This document shows positions 8,898 to 16,456 of a stretch of DNA of 64,000 nucleotides, piece by piece. The stretch's first letter is position 1. The number at the start of each line of letters is the position of its first letter. The position numbers were made by a program, and so were the translations under genes. The DNA lies in assembly GCF_020193575.1 (NCBI RefSeq), contig NZ_JADYVD010000032.1, positions 26,697 to 90,696 of the forward strand. The letters run 5' to 3'. The DNA comes from Ensifer sp. IC4062 (GTDB taxonomy: Bacteria > Pseudomonadota > Alphaproteobacteria > Rhizobiales > Rhizobiaceae). Under the pieces are notes generated by a model. The model was given only the letters and a program-made list of their open reading frames with translations. It was not told the origin of the DNA and did no database searches.

Positions 8898-8933
8898 AGA
8901 GCGTCGTGCGTTCAAATGAACGCAAGACGCTCT
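8898..8933. repeat. 36-nt palindrome inside the TRAP operon
   Basis: Two 17-bp arms that match at 16 positions surround a 2-nt centre (AGAGCGTCGTGCGTTCA and its reverse complement). It lies between the binding-protein gene and dctQ. Such stem-loops often protect the upstream mRNA and give more binding protein than permease; that role is inferred. Confidence 0.7.
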
Positions 8934-8980
8934 CGTGCATCTTATCCGCTTTCAATCAAGCCACTTGAAAGTGGGATTCC

Positions 8981-10123
8981 CTAGAGCTCCTTGGCCACGC
9001 CCTCTTGGCCGAAGTAATGATCGAAGACCAGCCGCCGGCCGACGACGGTATCCTGTTCCCATCGCGTCGCCCGATCGGCAAAGGCAATTTGGGACTGGAT
9101 AACCTCCTTGAACAACGGGTTTTCCGCCGCCTTCTTCTTCACCACCTCGTCATAGACTTCGAGCTGCCTCTTGAGGATCGCCTCGGGCGTCTTGTAGAAC
9201 TTGACCTGATCGGTGGTCTGCATCTCGACATAGTCTTTCGAATAGCGGTCGATTGCCTTCCAGTGCATGTCCTGCGACGCGGCCTCCGCCGCGTTGGAGA
9301 TTATCGCCTTCATCTGCTCGGGCAGGCCGTCATACTTGGCCTTGTTGAACAGGATCTCGAACTGTTCGGCATTCTGGTGATAGCTCTGCAGCATGCAGAT
9401 CTTCGAGACGTCTGGGAAACCTAGCACCCGGTCGGACGAGGCATTGTTGAACTCGGCCGCATCGAGCAGGCCGCGGTCCAGAGCCGCGACGATTTCTCCG
9501 CCCGGCAGTGCGTTGACGGCGGCACCGAGACCAGTGAAGACGTCAATCGAGATGCCGACGGTGCGGAACTTCAGCCCCTCGATATCCTCGGCCTTGGCGA
9601 CCGGCTTCTTGAACCAGCCGAGCGGTTGCGTCGGCATTGGCCCGTAGAGCAACGAAACGACGTTGGCGCCGATCGATTCATAGAGCTTGGCGAGCAGTTC
9701 CTTGCCGCCGCCGTACTTGTGCCAGGCAAGCAGCATGTTGGCATCCATGGCGAAGCCCGGTCCGGAGCCCCAAAGAGCTAGCGCCGACTGCTTGCCATAG
9801 TGGTAGGCGACGACGCCGTGGCCGCCGTCGAGCGTCCCTTCCGAGACGGCGTCGAGCAGGCCGAAGGCCGGCACCACGGCCCCCGCCGGCAGCACCTCGA
9901 TCTTGAGGTCCCCACCGGTCATGTCGTTTACCTTCTTGGCGAAATCCAGCGCAAATTCGTGAAAGATGTCCTTCGAAGGCCAGGTGCTTTGCCAGCGCAT
10001 GTTCACCGGCCCCTGTGCCTTGACGACACTCGGTGCAGCGACCATTGCCGCACCGGCCATTGCTGCGCCGCTCAGGAACTTGCGACGCGACGTCCTCCCC
10101 CCAAACTGGGTTCTACGCTTCAT
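8981..10123 (-). CDS. TRAP transporter periplasmic solute-binding protein (DctP type)
   Basis: A 380-residue binding protein with a twin-arginine-like leader (TSRRKFLSGAAMAGAAMVAAP) and cleavage after VVKAQ. DctP features include WQSTWPSKD, the GALDG-like turn EGTLDGGHG, the GLKFRTVG segment with the arginine that usually binds the substrate carboxylate, and LDRGLLDAAEFNN. It resembles the branch that binds 2-oxo or other organic acids, but the ligand is not certain. GGGAGGAAAAG precedes the ATG. It is the first gene of the operon with dctQ and dctM, and diverges from the PQQ dehydrogenase gene. Confidence 0.92.
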   Translation of the reverse strand: MKRRTQFGGRTSRRKFLSGAAMAGAAMVAAPSVVKAQGPVNMRWQSTWPSKDIFHEFALDFAKKVNDMTGGDLKIEVLPAGAVVPAFGLLDAVSEGTLDGGHGVVAYHYGKQSALALWGSGPGFAMDANMLLAWHKYGGGKELLAKLYESIGANVVSLLYGPMPTQPLGWFKKPVAKAEDIEGLKFRTVGISIDVFTGLGAAVNALPGGEIVAALDRGLLDAAEFNNASSDRVLGFPDVSKICMLQSYHQNAEQFEILFNKAKYDGLPEQMKAIISNAAEAASQDMHWKAIDRYSKDYVEMQTTDQVKFYKTPEAILKRQLEVYDEVVKKKAAENPLFKEVIQSQIAFADRATRWEQDTVVGRRLVFDHYFGQEGVAKEL

Positions 10124-10307
10124 CTTTTCCTCCCGAAAACATAGGCTTTTTCGCCTAAGTGCTACAGAATACTCCTCTCTAACGCCCCAAGCAAAGATTG
10201 CAGGGAACGATGCTCGCACGCCCGTGTTAGGACCGCACGAGGAGTAATCTGGAGCGGACCGAAATCTTGTGTAGGGGAGCGAGGCATTTCCGCTCGAAGG
10301 ATGCGAG

Positions 10308-11642
10308 ATGAAGACCGGTTTGCTTGGAATTGTCACTATTGTCCTCACCGGTGCGCTCGTCACGGCTTGCGCCGGAGTTTCGGCACAAGGACGTGCAGAG
10401 CAAAGCGGCAGCTATGGGCCGGATCCGAAACTGCCGGCGCCCACCCGCACGCTGATACCGACGGTCAACATCGCCGAAGCCAAGGGTTGGCCAAGTGGCG
10501 CCAAGCCGAAGGCGGCAAGGGGATTGGCGGTGAACGCCTTTGCCGGCGATCTCGACCATCCGCGTTGGCTGCATGTGTTGCCGAACGGCGACGTGCTTGT
10601 CGCCGAAAGCAATGCTCCGGCCAAACACGACGAATATTTCAGCATCAAGAAGGTCTTCACGGACCAGGCCCAGAAGCGCGCCGGTGCCGCCACCCCGAGC
10701 GCCAACCGCATCACACTCTTGCGTGACACCAACGGCGACGGTGTCGCCGATCAGCGCAGCGCCTTCATCGAGGGCCTGAACTCGCCCTTCGGCATGACGC
10801 TGTCGAGGGGCAAACTGTATGTCGCCAACACCGACGCCCTCGTCGCCTTCCCCTACTCCGATGGCCTGACGCGAATGACCGCAGCTCCCGAAAAGATTGT
10901 CGATTTGCCGGCTGGAAACCTCAATCACCACTGGACAAAGGACGTCATTGCCAGCCGCGACGGCCGCAAGCTCTACGTCACCGTCGGGTCGAACAGTAAT
11001 GTCGGCGAGAACGGCATCGAGGCGGAGCGAAACCGCGCCGCCGTTTTGGAGGTCGATCTTGCGAGCCGCCGCACGCGCGTTTTTGCCTCGGGCCTCAGGA
11101 ACCCGAACGGGCTTTCCTGGAATCCAGACGACGGCAGGCTCTGGGTCGCCGTCAACGAGCGCGACGAACTCGGCGACGATCTCGTGCCGGACTACATGAC
11201 TTCCGTCCGTGCCGGCGGCTTCTACGGCTGGCCCTACAGCTATTTTGGCCAGAACGTCGACGAACGCGTCAAGCCGCCGCGCCCGGACCTCGTCGAAAAG
11301 GCGATCAAGCCCGACTATGCGCTCGGAGCTCACACTGCCTCGCTGGGGCTGACATTCGCCAACGGTGCGCGGCTCGGGCCGGACTATCGCAACGGCGCCT
11401 TCGTCGGCCAGCACGGCTCATGGAACCGCAGCGTGCGCAGCGGCTACAAGGTGATCTTCGTGCCCTTCCGGGACGGCAAGCCCGCCGGGCCGCCCAAGAA
11501 TGTCCTGACCGGCTTCATCGACACAGACGATAAGGCCTTGGGCCGTCCGGTCGGCGTGGCGATCGATAAGAAAGGCGCCCTGCTGGTGGCCGACGATGTG
11601 GGTAACGTAATCTGGCGCGTGGCGCGGGCAAGCGGTCGGTAG
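10308..11642 (+). CDS. PQQ-dependent sugar dehydrogenase family lipoprotein (sorbosone dehydrogenase-like)
   Basis: A 444-residue exported protein. The leader ends in the lipobox LVTAC-AG, so it should be anchored to a membrane through a lipidated cysteine. The rest is a six-blade beta-propeller of the soluble glucose/sorbosone dehydrogenase family, with conserved stretches WLHVLPNGDVLVAE, LNHHWTKDV, GLRNPNGLSWNP, YGWPYSYFG, QHGSWNRS and GRPVGVAID. The histidines in LNHH and QHGS match those involved in PQQ binding or catalysis in the family. It would oxidise a sugar aldehyde in the periplasm; no PQQ biosynthesis genes are nearby. Confidence 0.88.
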   Translation: MKTGLLGIVTIVLTGALVTACAGVSAQGRAEQSGSYGPDPKLPAPTRTLIPTVNIAEAKGWPSGAKPKAARGLAVNAFAGDLDHPRWLHVLPNGDVLVAESNAPAKHDEYFSIKKVFTDQAQKRAGAATPSANRITLLRDTNGDGVADQRSAFIEGLNSPFGMTLSRGKLYVANTDALVAFPYSDGLTRMTAAPEKIVDLPAGNLNHHWTKDVIASRDGRKLYVTVGSNSNVGENGIEAERNRAAVLEVDLASRRTRVFASGLRNPNGLSWNPDDGRLWVAVNERDELGDDLVPDYMTSVRAGGFYGWPYSYFGQNVDERVKPPRPDLVEKAIKPDYALGAHTASLGLTFANGARLGPDYRNGAFVGQHGSWNRSVRSGYKVIFVPFRDGKPAGPPKNVLTGFIDTDDKALGRPVGVAIDKKGALLVADDVGNVIWRVARASGR

Positions 11643-11654
11643 GCGCAAGACGAA

Positions 11655-11675
11655 CCGAACGGCGGATCCGTTCGG
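11655..11675. terminator. hairpin between convergent genes
   Basis: A perfect 8-bp stem (CCGAACGG / CCGTTCGG) with a 5-nt loop lies 13 nt after the dehydrogenase stop and 27 nt from the end of the convergent L,D-transpeptidase gene. There is no U-run, so bidirectional termination is inferred from position. Confidence 0.5.
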
Positions 11676-11701
11676 GCCATGATGGTAAGAGGAACAGAGA
11701 C

Positions 11702-12454
11702 TCAGGCTTGGGCCTGTGCTTGGGGGGAAGCCAGCGGCTCCTGATGTACGACGATCCGGGCATGGTACGGCACGCGCGCGTAGAGATCGATGACATCCTG
11801 GTTCACCAACCTGACGCAGCCGGACGACGTCGCCTTGCCGATTGATTGCCATTCCGGCGTACCGTGTAGACGATAGAGCGTATCCTGGCCGTTCTGGAAG
11901 ATGTAGAGCGCGCGCGAGCCGAGCGGATTCGAGACGCCAGGTTCCATGCCGCCATTCGCAACCGAATACTTCTCGAGATGCGGCTGACGCGCGATCATCT
12001 CGCCCGGCGGTTTCCAACGCGGCCAGGCCTGCCGCCAATGGATAACGCCTTCGCCTTCCCAGGCAAAACCGTCGCGGCCGATACCGACCCCATAGCGCAT
12101 TGCCGTACCGCCCGGTTCGACTAGGTAGAGAAACCTTCCGGGGGTATCGACCACGACCGTGCCTGCCGGCTCGCCGGTCGGATCCGCAACACGCTGGCGA
12201 TAGTATCTCGGATCTATCTGCTTGTACGGAACGGCCGGAATAAGATGGCCGCCATCCTCGATGGCGGCGTACCGGGCCTCCAGTTCCGCGTTCGTCGCCG
12301 GCACGATCGGCCGGCTGACCTCTTTCGGGATCGGCACGTGTCGCGGGGATGGCGTCGTGCTCGCGCATCCCGCGAGCGTCGCCGTGGTGGAGATGGAGCC
12401 CACGATGAAGGCCCTCCGCGACAGGCGGTATTCTCTTGGCATTTTTGAAAACAT
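11702..12454 (-). CDS. L,D-transpeptidase (YkuD domain), exported
   Basis: A 250-residue protein with an arginine-paired leader (SRRAFIVGSISTTATLAGC) whose end also matches a lipobox. The catalytic YkuD domain covers about residues 95-240 and holds the signature LHGTPEW...IGKATSSGCVRL; the Cys of SSGCVR is the nucleophile and the His of LHGT belongs to the active site. Such enzymes make 3-3 peptidoglycan cross-links or attach proteins to peptidoglycan, which is a major activity in Rhizobiales. A proline- and alanine-rich linker follows the leader and the C-terminus is an AQAQA tail. It is a single-gene unit. Confidence 0.93.
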   Translation of the reverse strand: MFSKMPREYRLSRRAFIVGSISTTATLAGCASTTPSPRHVPIPKEVSRPIVPATNAELEARYAAIEDGGHLIPAVPYKQIDPRYYRQRVADPTGEPAGTVVVDTPGRFLYLVEPGGTAMRYGVGIGRDGFAWEGEGVIHWRQAWPRWKPPGEMIARQPHLEKYSVANGGMEPGVSNPLGSRALYIFQNGQDTLYRLHGTPEWQSIGKATSSGCVRLVNQDVIDLYARVPYHARIVVHQEPLASPQAQAQA

Positions 12455-12625
12455 CTCTCGTCAAAGAAGCGGTGGATACAGATAGGCCCCTATCCACCAC
12501 GCCCGAGAGTCGCAAGACGCGCCCGGATCACATCTCTGGCATCTTGCCGATAAGCCCTCCAGTGCCAGGCTTGATGGACTTCCAATCACGCGATTGCTAC
12601 TCTTCCAAACCGGGAGACGGGGCGC

Positions 12626-14431
12626 ATGAAGCGGCGGCTGGCAGCAATCCTGGATGCGGACTTTTCCGGCTACAGCCGGATGATGCGGCACGACGAGGCC
12701 GGCACTTTCGCGGCGCTGAAGGCCCATCAGACAGAGGCCATTCTTCCCGCCATCGCCGGACATGGCGGCCGGGTCGTCAGGTACATCGGCGACGGGCTGC
12801 TCTCCGAGTTTTCGAGCGTCGTCGAGGCGGTGAACTCAGCGCTCGAGATTCAGCAGGCAATGCTCCGGCGCAACAAAGCCGTGGACCCCGACCGGCACAT
12901 GCACTTGCGCATCGGCATCCATCTCGGCGACGTCATCGTCGAGGATGACGGCATCCACGGCGACGGCGTCATCGTCGCCACGCGGCTTCAGGAAATCGCC
13001 CCACCGGGCGGCATCTGCCTGTCGCAACAGGTCCACGACCATATCGGCGCAAAGCTAGATCTTCCCCTGACCGATCTCGGCCGCTGCACCCTTGCCGACA
13101 TCCGCCACGCCGTTCGTGTCTGGCGCTGGACGCCAGACGAAACGCCCGGCGCCGCGCCGGCGACCCAAGCAGACGAACAGGCGCGGTCCAACCGCCCCTC
13201 CTCCGCTCGGGCCCTGTCCGAACGCAAGCGACCGTCAATCGCAGTGCTACCATTCATCAACCTGTCGAGCGTCGACGAGCAGGAGCATTTTGCCGACGGC
13301 TTCACCGAGGAGCTCATCCACACGCTCGCGCGCTGCCGCTGGTTGCAGGTCGTCGCCCGCAACTCCTCTTTCGCGTACAAGGGCAAGCCGGTTGACGTTC
13401 GCAAAGCCGCCGAAGACCTTGGCGTCAAATACGTGATAGAAGGCAGCGTCCGGCGCTCCGGCGACCGCATCCGCATCACCGCCCAGCTTCTGCGCGCCGA
13501 GAGCGCCACCCTTCTCTGGGCGGAACGCTACGACCGGACGCTCGACGATCTCTTCGTGCTCCAGGACGAGATCGCCGGCGAGATCACCGGAACGGTCGGG
13601 CCCGAGCTCGGAAGGATCGAATTCGCCGCGCTGCGCGGGCAGACGGCGGCCGACATGGATGCCTGGGACATCTACCTGAAAGGTCTCTGGCATCTCTACA
13701 AGTTCAACCTCGACGACCTGAGGATCGCCAAGGAACTTTTCGAACGCGCAACCAATGTCGATCCGACATTCGCGCAGGCCTACGCACGGCTCGCCTATGT
13801 TCACATCCAGCTCGGCTGGTACGGCGCCATGGACGAGCGGGGCGCCAGGATCGCCGACGCCATCCGACTTGCGGAGCGGGCGATCGCGCTTGACAGCCGG
13901 GAACCCGCCGCCCATCTCGCGCTTGGCCGGGCGCTGGCGCTGCGCGGCCAGCCGGAACGAGGGATCACGCATCTGCGCAATGCGCTCGAACTCGACGCGA
14001 GCTTCGCGCAAGGACACTTCGCCCTAGGACAAGCCCTTTGCTACGTCGAGCGCCCCGAGGAGGGTATTGCCGAGATCAACGAGGCGTTCCGGCTGAGCCC
14101 CCGCGATCCGCATCTCTGGACGTTCCACAACATGCTTGCGATCGCGCACTACCAGTCGGGACGGCTTGTGGAGGCCGAAGCCGCCGCCCGTGCTTCGCTC
14201 AGGCAGGAAAACGCCACCTTCTGGCCGGCCATGGTGTTGACGGCGATCCTCGGCGCTCAAGGCAACGCCGGGGCCGCCCCTGCGGCGCTCGCCGAGCTTC
14301 TAAAGTTCCGGCCGGAGATGACACTCGAAAAGGCCCGCGCCGAATTCTATTTCGGCGGCATTCCAGCCATGCCGGAACACTTCATCGACCGCTTCGCCAC
14401 CGACCTCGAGCGGGCCGGGCTGCCGGGATAA
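12626..14431 (+). CDS. class III cyclase homology domain + TolB-like domain + TPR protein, active site altered
   Basis: A 601-residue cytoplasmic protein. Residues 1 to about 165 are a class III nucleotidyl cyclase domain with both metal aspartates (D10 or D12 in ILDADFSGYS, and the D of YIGDGLLSEF). About 195-340 is the TolB-like segment IAVLPFINLS...HFADGFTEELI, and about 350-600 are TPRs. Two catalytic positions differ from the family: the lysine of the usual VKLIGDG is arginine (VRYIGDG), and the transition-state asparagine of the usual GVNIAAR is isoleucine (GVIVATR). The conserved LKNI near the domain end is LADI. By family knowledge cyclase activity is likely low or lost; a regulatory or nucleotide-binding role is possible. 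Confidence 0.85.
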   Translation: MKRRLAAILDADFSGYSRMMRHDEAGTFAALKAHQTEAILPAIAGHGGRVVRYIGDGLLSEFSSVVEAVNSALEIQQAMLRRNKAVDPDRHMHLRIGIHLGDVIVEDDGIHGDGVIVATRLQEIAPPGGICLSQQVHDHIGAKLDLPLTDLGRCTLADIRHAVRVWRWTPDETPGAAPATQADEQARSNRPSSARALSERKRPSIAVLPFINLSSVDEQEHFADGFTEELIHTLARCRWLQVVARNSSFAYKGKPVDVRKAAEDLGVKYVIEGSVRRSGDRIRITAQLLRAESATLLWAERYDRTLDDLFVLQDEIAGEITGTVGPELGRIEFAALRGQTAADMDAWDIYLKGLWHLYKFNLDDLRIAKELFERATNVDPTFAQAYARLAYVHIQLGWYGAMDERGARIADAIRLAERAIALDSREPAAHLALGRALALRGQPERGITHLRNALELDASFAQGHFALGQALCYVERPEEGIAEINEAFRLSPRDPHLWTFHNMLAIAHYQSGRLVEAEAAARASLRQENATFWPAMVLTAILGAQGNAGAAPAALAELLKFRPEMTLEKARAEFYFGGIPAMPEHFIDRFATDLERAGLPG

Positions 14432-14480
14432 GCATTTACAGGCGAAGTGTAAAAAGCGGTTCGCCGACCGGAGATGTCTT

Positions 14481-14512
14481 ACAGCGCCGGGCGTCCTTTT
14501 TAGACGCTACGG
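14481..14512 (+). repeat. family A intergenic repeat (short fragment)
   Basis: ACAGCGCCGGGCGTC followed by TTTTTAGACGC matches the first stem of the full copy at 27521-27624. The rest of the element is missing. Confidence 0.55.
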
Positions 14513-14574
14513 TACACGACAGTAACCGAGCGCTGCCTCGTCGGTTGCGGTGAGGCAAGTCATCTCCGCCCCAC

Positions 14575-14605
14575 CCTCATTCCTGTGCTTGTCACAGGAA
14601 TGAGG
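14575..14605. repeat. family B palindrome (solo end)
   Basis: A perfect hairpin with 13-bp arms (CCTCATTCCTGTG / CACAGGAATGAGG) and the loop CTTGT. It equals the palindromic tip of the 32-bp inverted ends of the elements at 19114-19292 and 51718-51923. Confidence 0.8.
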
Positions 14606-14760
14606 CAATCCGGGTTGGCCGCACGCGCCGCAACTGGCTTGGGCCTGAGATAGTGCCGGAGAAGCTTGCGGCGCGAGAAGACTCGCCTTTCGCCGCCTGC
14701 TTCTCCGGCTCCCCCGCCTAAGCAATTCCAGGAAAAGTATCCGGAATTGCGTAATTCAAA

Positions 14761-14798
14761 GCAATTCCGGTGTGCGGTGGCTTCCCCTCCGGAATTGC
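14761..14798 (-). terminator. stem-loop just after ftsZ2 (family C palindrome)
   Basis: GCAATTCCGG (14761-14770) and CCGGAATTGC (14789-14798) form a 10-bp stem beginning 9 nt beyond the ftsZ2 stop. A related sequence, 14721-14754, follows. It is probably a repeat that also works as the transcript end; there is no strong U-run. Confidence 0.45.
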
Positions 14799-14807
14799 GT
14801 CAAGAAA

Positions 14808-15851
14808 CTATTGCAGCGTGCGCGATGGCGCCTGCGCCGGCTGGCCGTTGACCAACTCGGGCTGGCCCTGAATGTCAACGGTCGTGCGCGGGCTGTCGAG
14901 ACCCGTGGCCACCACAGAGACGCGGAAGGTGCCGTCGAGCGTGCGATCGAAGATCGCGCCGACGACGATGTCGGCCTCGTCATAGACCTCCTCGCGGATG
15001 CGGGTCGCCGCCTCGTCGACCTCGAACAGCGTCATGTCCATGCCGCCGGAGATCGAGACCAGCACGCCCTTGGCGCCCCGCATCGAGACTTCGTCGAGCA
15101 GCGGATTGGCGATCGCCGCTTCCGCCGCCATCATCGCGCGGCTCTCGCCGGTCGCCTCACCCGTTCCCATCATCGCCCGGCCCATGCCCTTCATCACCGT
15201 CTTCACGTCGGCGAAGTCGAGGTTCATCAGCCCTTCCTTGACGATCAGGTCGGTGATGCAGCTCACCCCCGAATAGAGCACCCGGTCGGCGATCATGAAG
15301 GCATCGGCAAAGGTGGTCTTGGCATCGGCGATGCGGAAGAGGTTCTGGTTGGGGATGACGATGACGGTGTCGGCACTTTCGCGCAGCCGATCGATGCCCA
15401 TCTCCGCCGTCTGCATCCGCCGCTTGCCCTCGAAGCTGAAGGGCTTGGTGACGACCGCCACCGTCAGGATGCCGGCCCGCCGCGCCGCCTCCGCAATCAC
15501 CGGCGCTGCCCCGGTGCCCGTGCCGCCGCCCATACCGGCGGTGACGAAGCACATATGCGTGCCACCCAGGTGATCCATGATCTCGTCGATCGACTCCTGC
15601 GCCGCCGCATTGCCGATGTCAGGCAGCGAGCCGGCACCGAGCCCTTCGGTGACGGCGGCGCCGAGTTGGATGCGCCGCTCCGCCTTCGACATCGAAAGCG
15701 CCTGCGCGTCGGTATTGGCTGCGATGAAATCGACGCCCTGCAGGTTCTCGGCAATCATGTTGTTGATGGCGTTGCCGCCCCCGCCGCCGACACCGATGAC
15801 AGTGATTTTCGGACGCATCTCCGTAATGATCGGCTTCTTGTACTCTGTCAT
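14808..15851 (-). CDS. ftsZ2: second FtsZ, short form without C-terminal tail
   Basis: A 347-residue tubulin-like GTPase. The N-terminal [14 protein letters not shown] loop, the tubulin signature GGGTGTG, the T7-loop region and the central helix are all present, so GTP binding and polymerisation should be intact. The protein stops at about the end of the globular domain (PSRTLQ). It therefore lacks the long linker and the conserved C-terminal peptide that binds FtsA and other partners in main FtsZ proteins. This is the form described as FtsZ2 in S. meliloti, which is not essential for division. GGAGAAGAGCC precedes the ATG. It is isolated from any division cluster, as expected for the second copy. 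Confidence 0.95.
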   Translation of the reverse strand: MTEYKKPIITEMRPKITVIGVGGGGGNAINNMIAENLQGVDFIAANTDAQALSMSKAERRIQLGAAVTEGLGAGSLPDIGNAAAQESIDEIMDHLGGTHMCFVTAGMGGGTGTGAAPVIAEAARRAGILTVAVVTKPFSFEGKRRMQTAEMGIDRLRESADTVIVIPNQNLFRIADAKTTFADAFMIADRVLYSGVSCITDLIVKEGLMNLDFADVKTVMKGMGRAMMGTGEATGESRAMMAAEAAIANPLLDEVSMRGAKGVLVSISGGMDMTLFEVDEAATRIREEVYDEADIVVGAIFDRTLDGTFRVSVVATGLDSPRTTVDIQGQPELVNGQPAQAPSRTLQ

Positions 15852-16206
15852 GGCTCTTCTCCTTGGGCAGTTTCGTGGGGTCTCGTCCGTCCCCGGAAAC
15901 TGCGACGAAAGCGGTGCGGGCGCGAATCAGTCACATATTTTAGGAACTCAAAAAGGCCACGGAGAAGGCAAGAACGGCAAAAAGGGGGCAAGTCCACAGT
16001 TACGTGCAATCCAGCCCACCTCGGGCGGCGCGATCGCTGCCTTCTGCTCGCCGCGGTGCAACTGGCGAGGAACAGGGGCGAGGCGATCATGGCTACGGCC
16101 GCGGTGACTGAAAGAAATGCGACCGCCGAAGCTGCTCGGCTTTCGAAGGAACAAAGAAACCCCCCGCACGTTCAAACTCAGTTTCGCTCACGGAGGAGTG
16201 GCAGCA
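15852..16206. other. 355-nt gap upstream of ftsZ2 and the small Lys-rich gene
   Basis: This gap must contain two divergent promoters. Weak hexamer-like sequences are present but none is convincing. No RNA gene or repeat was recognised. Confidence 0.5.
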
Positions 16207-16401
16207 ATGGGTGTCGAAAAAGCCCCGACAGCGAAGGGCAAGCAATCGTCGCGCGGCCTGCACAAAAGCGCCGCCAAGGAAGAGAAAAAGGTGGAAGAAC
16301 AAAAGGGTTCCGATCTCGCCAAAGGCGCCGACCGGTTCGACGAGCGCTCGAAAAGCTCGGACGGCAGGAGCGCCGGTGCGAAGCAGAAGCCGAAACGGTA
16401 G
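16207..16401 (+). CDS. small lysine-rich hypothetical protein
   Basis: A 64-residue, strongly hydrophilic and lysine/serine-rich protein (KGKQSSRGLHKSAAKEEKKV, then KGADRFDERSKSSDG). It has no hydrophobic segment and is probably disordered. The start is fixed by GGAGGAG about 8 nt upstream of the ATG; a longer frame from 16117 lacks such a site. The composition recalls small basic stress-related proteins of rhizobia, but I do not recognise a family. It is divergent from ftsZ2 and convergent with the HAD-ATPase gene. Confidence 0.6.
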   Translation: MGVEKAPTAKGKQSSRGLHKSAAKEEKKVEEQKGSDLAKGADRFDERSKSSDGRSAGAKQKPKR

Positions 16402-16456
16402 AGGCCCTTTTGATCCAACGGCTCAAAATGCGACCGCTATTGCCGCCGGCTCGGTT

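Larger units (their letters stand above)
14432..14807. other. 376-nt gap between cyclase and ftsZ2 filled with repeats
   Basis: No gene is seen here. The gap holds a family A fragment (14481-14512), a single family B palindrome (14575-14605) and two short family C palindromes (14721-14754 and 14761-14798). Confidence 0.7.
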
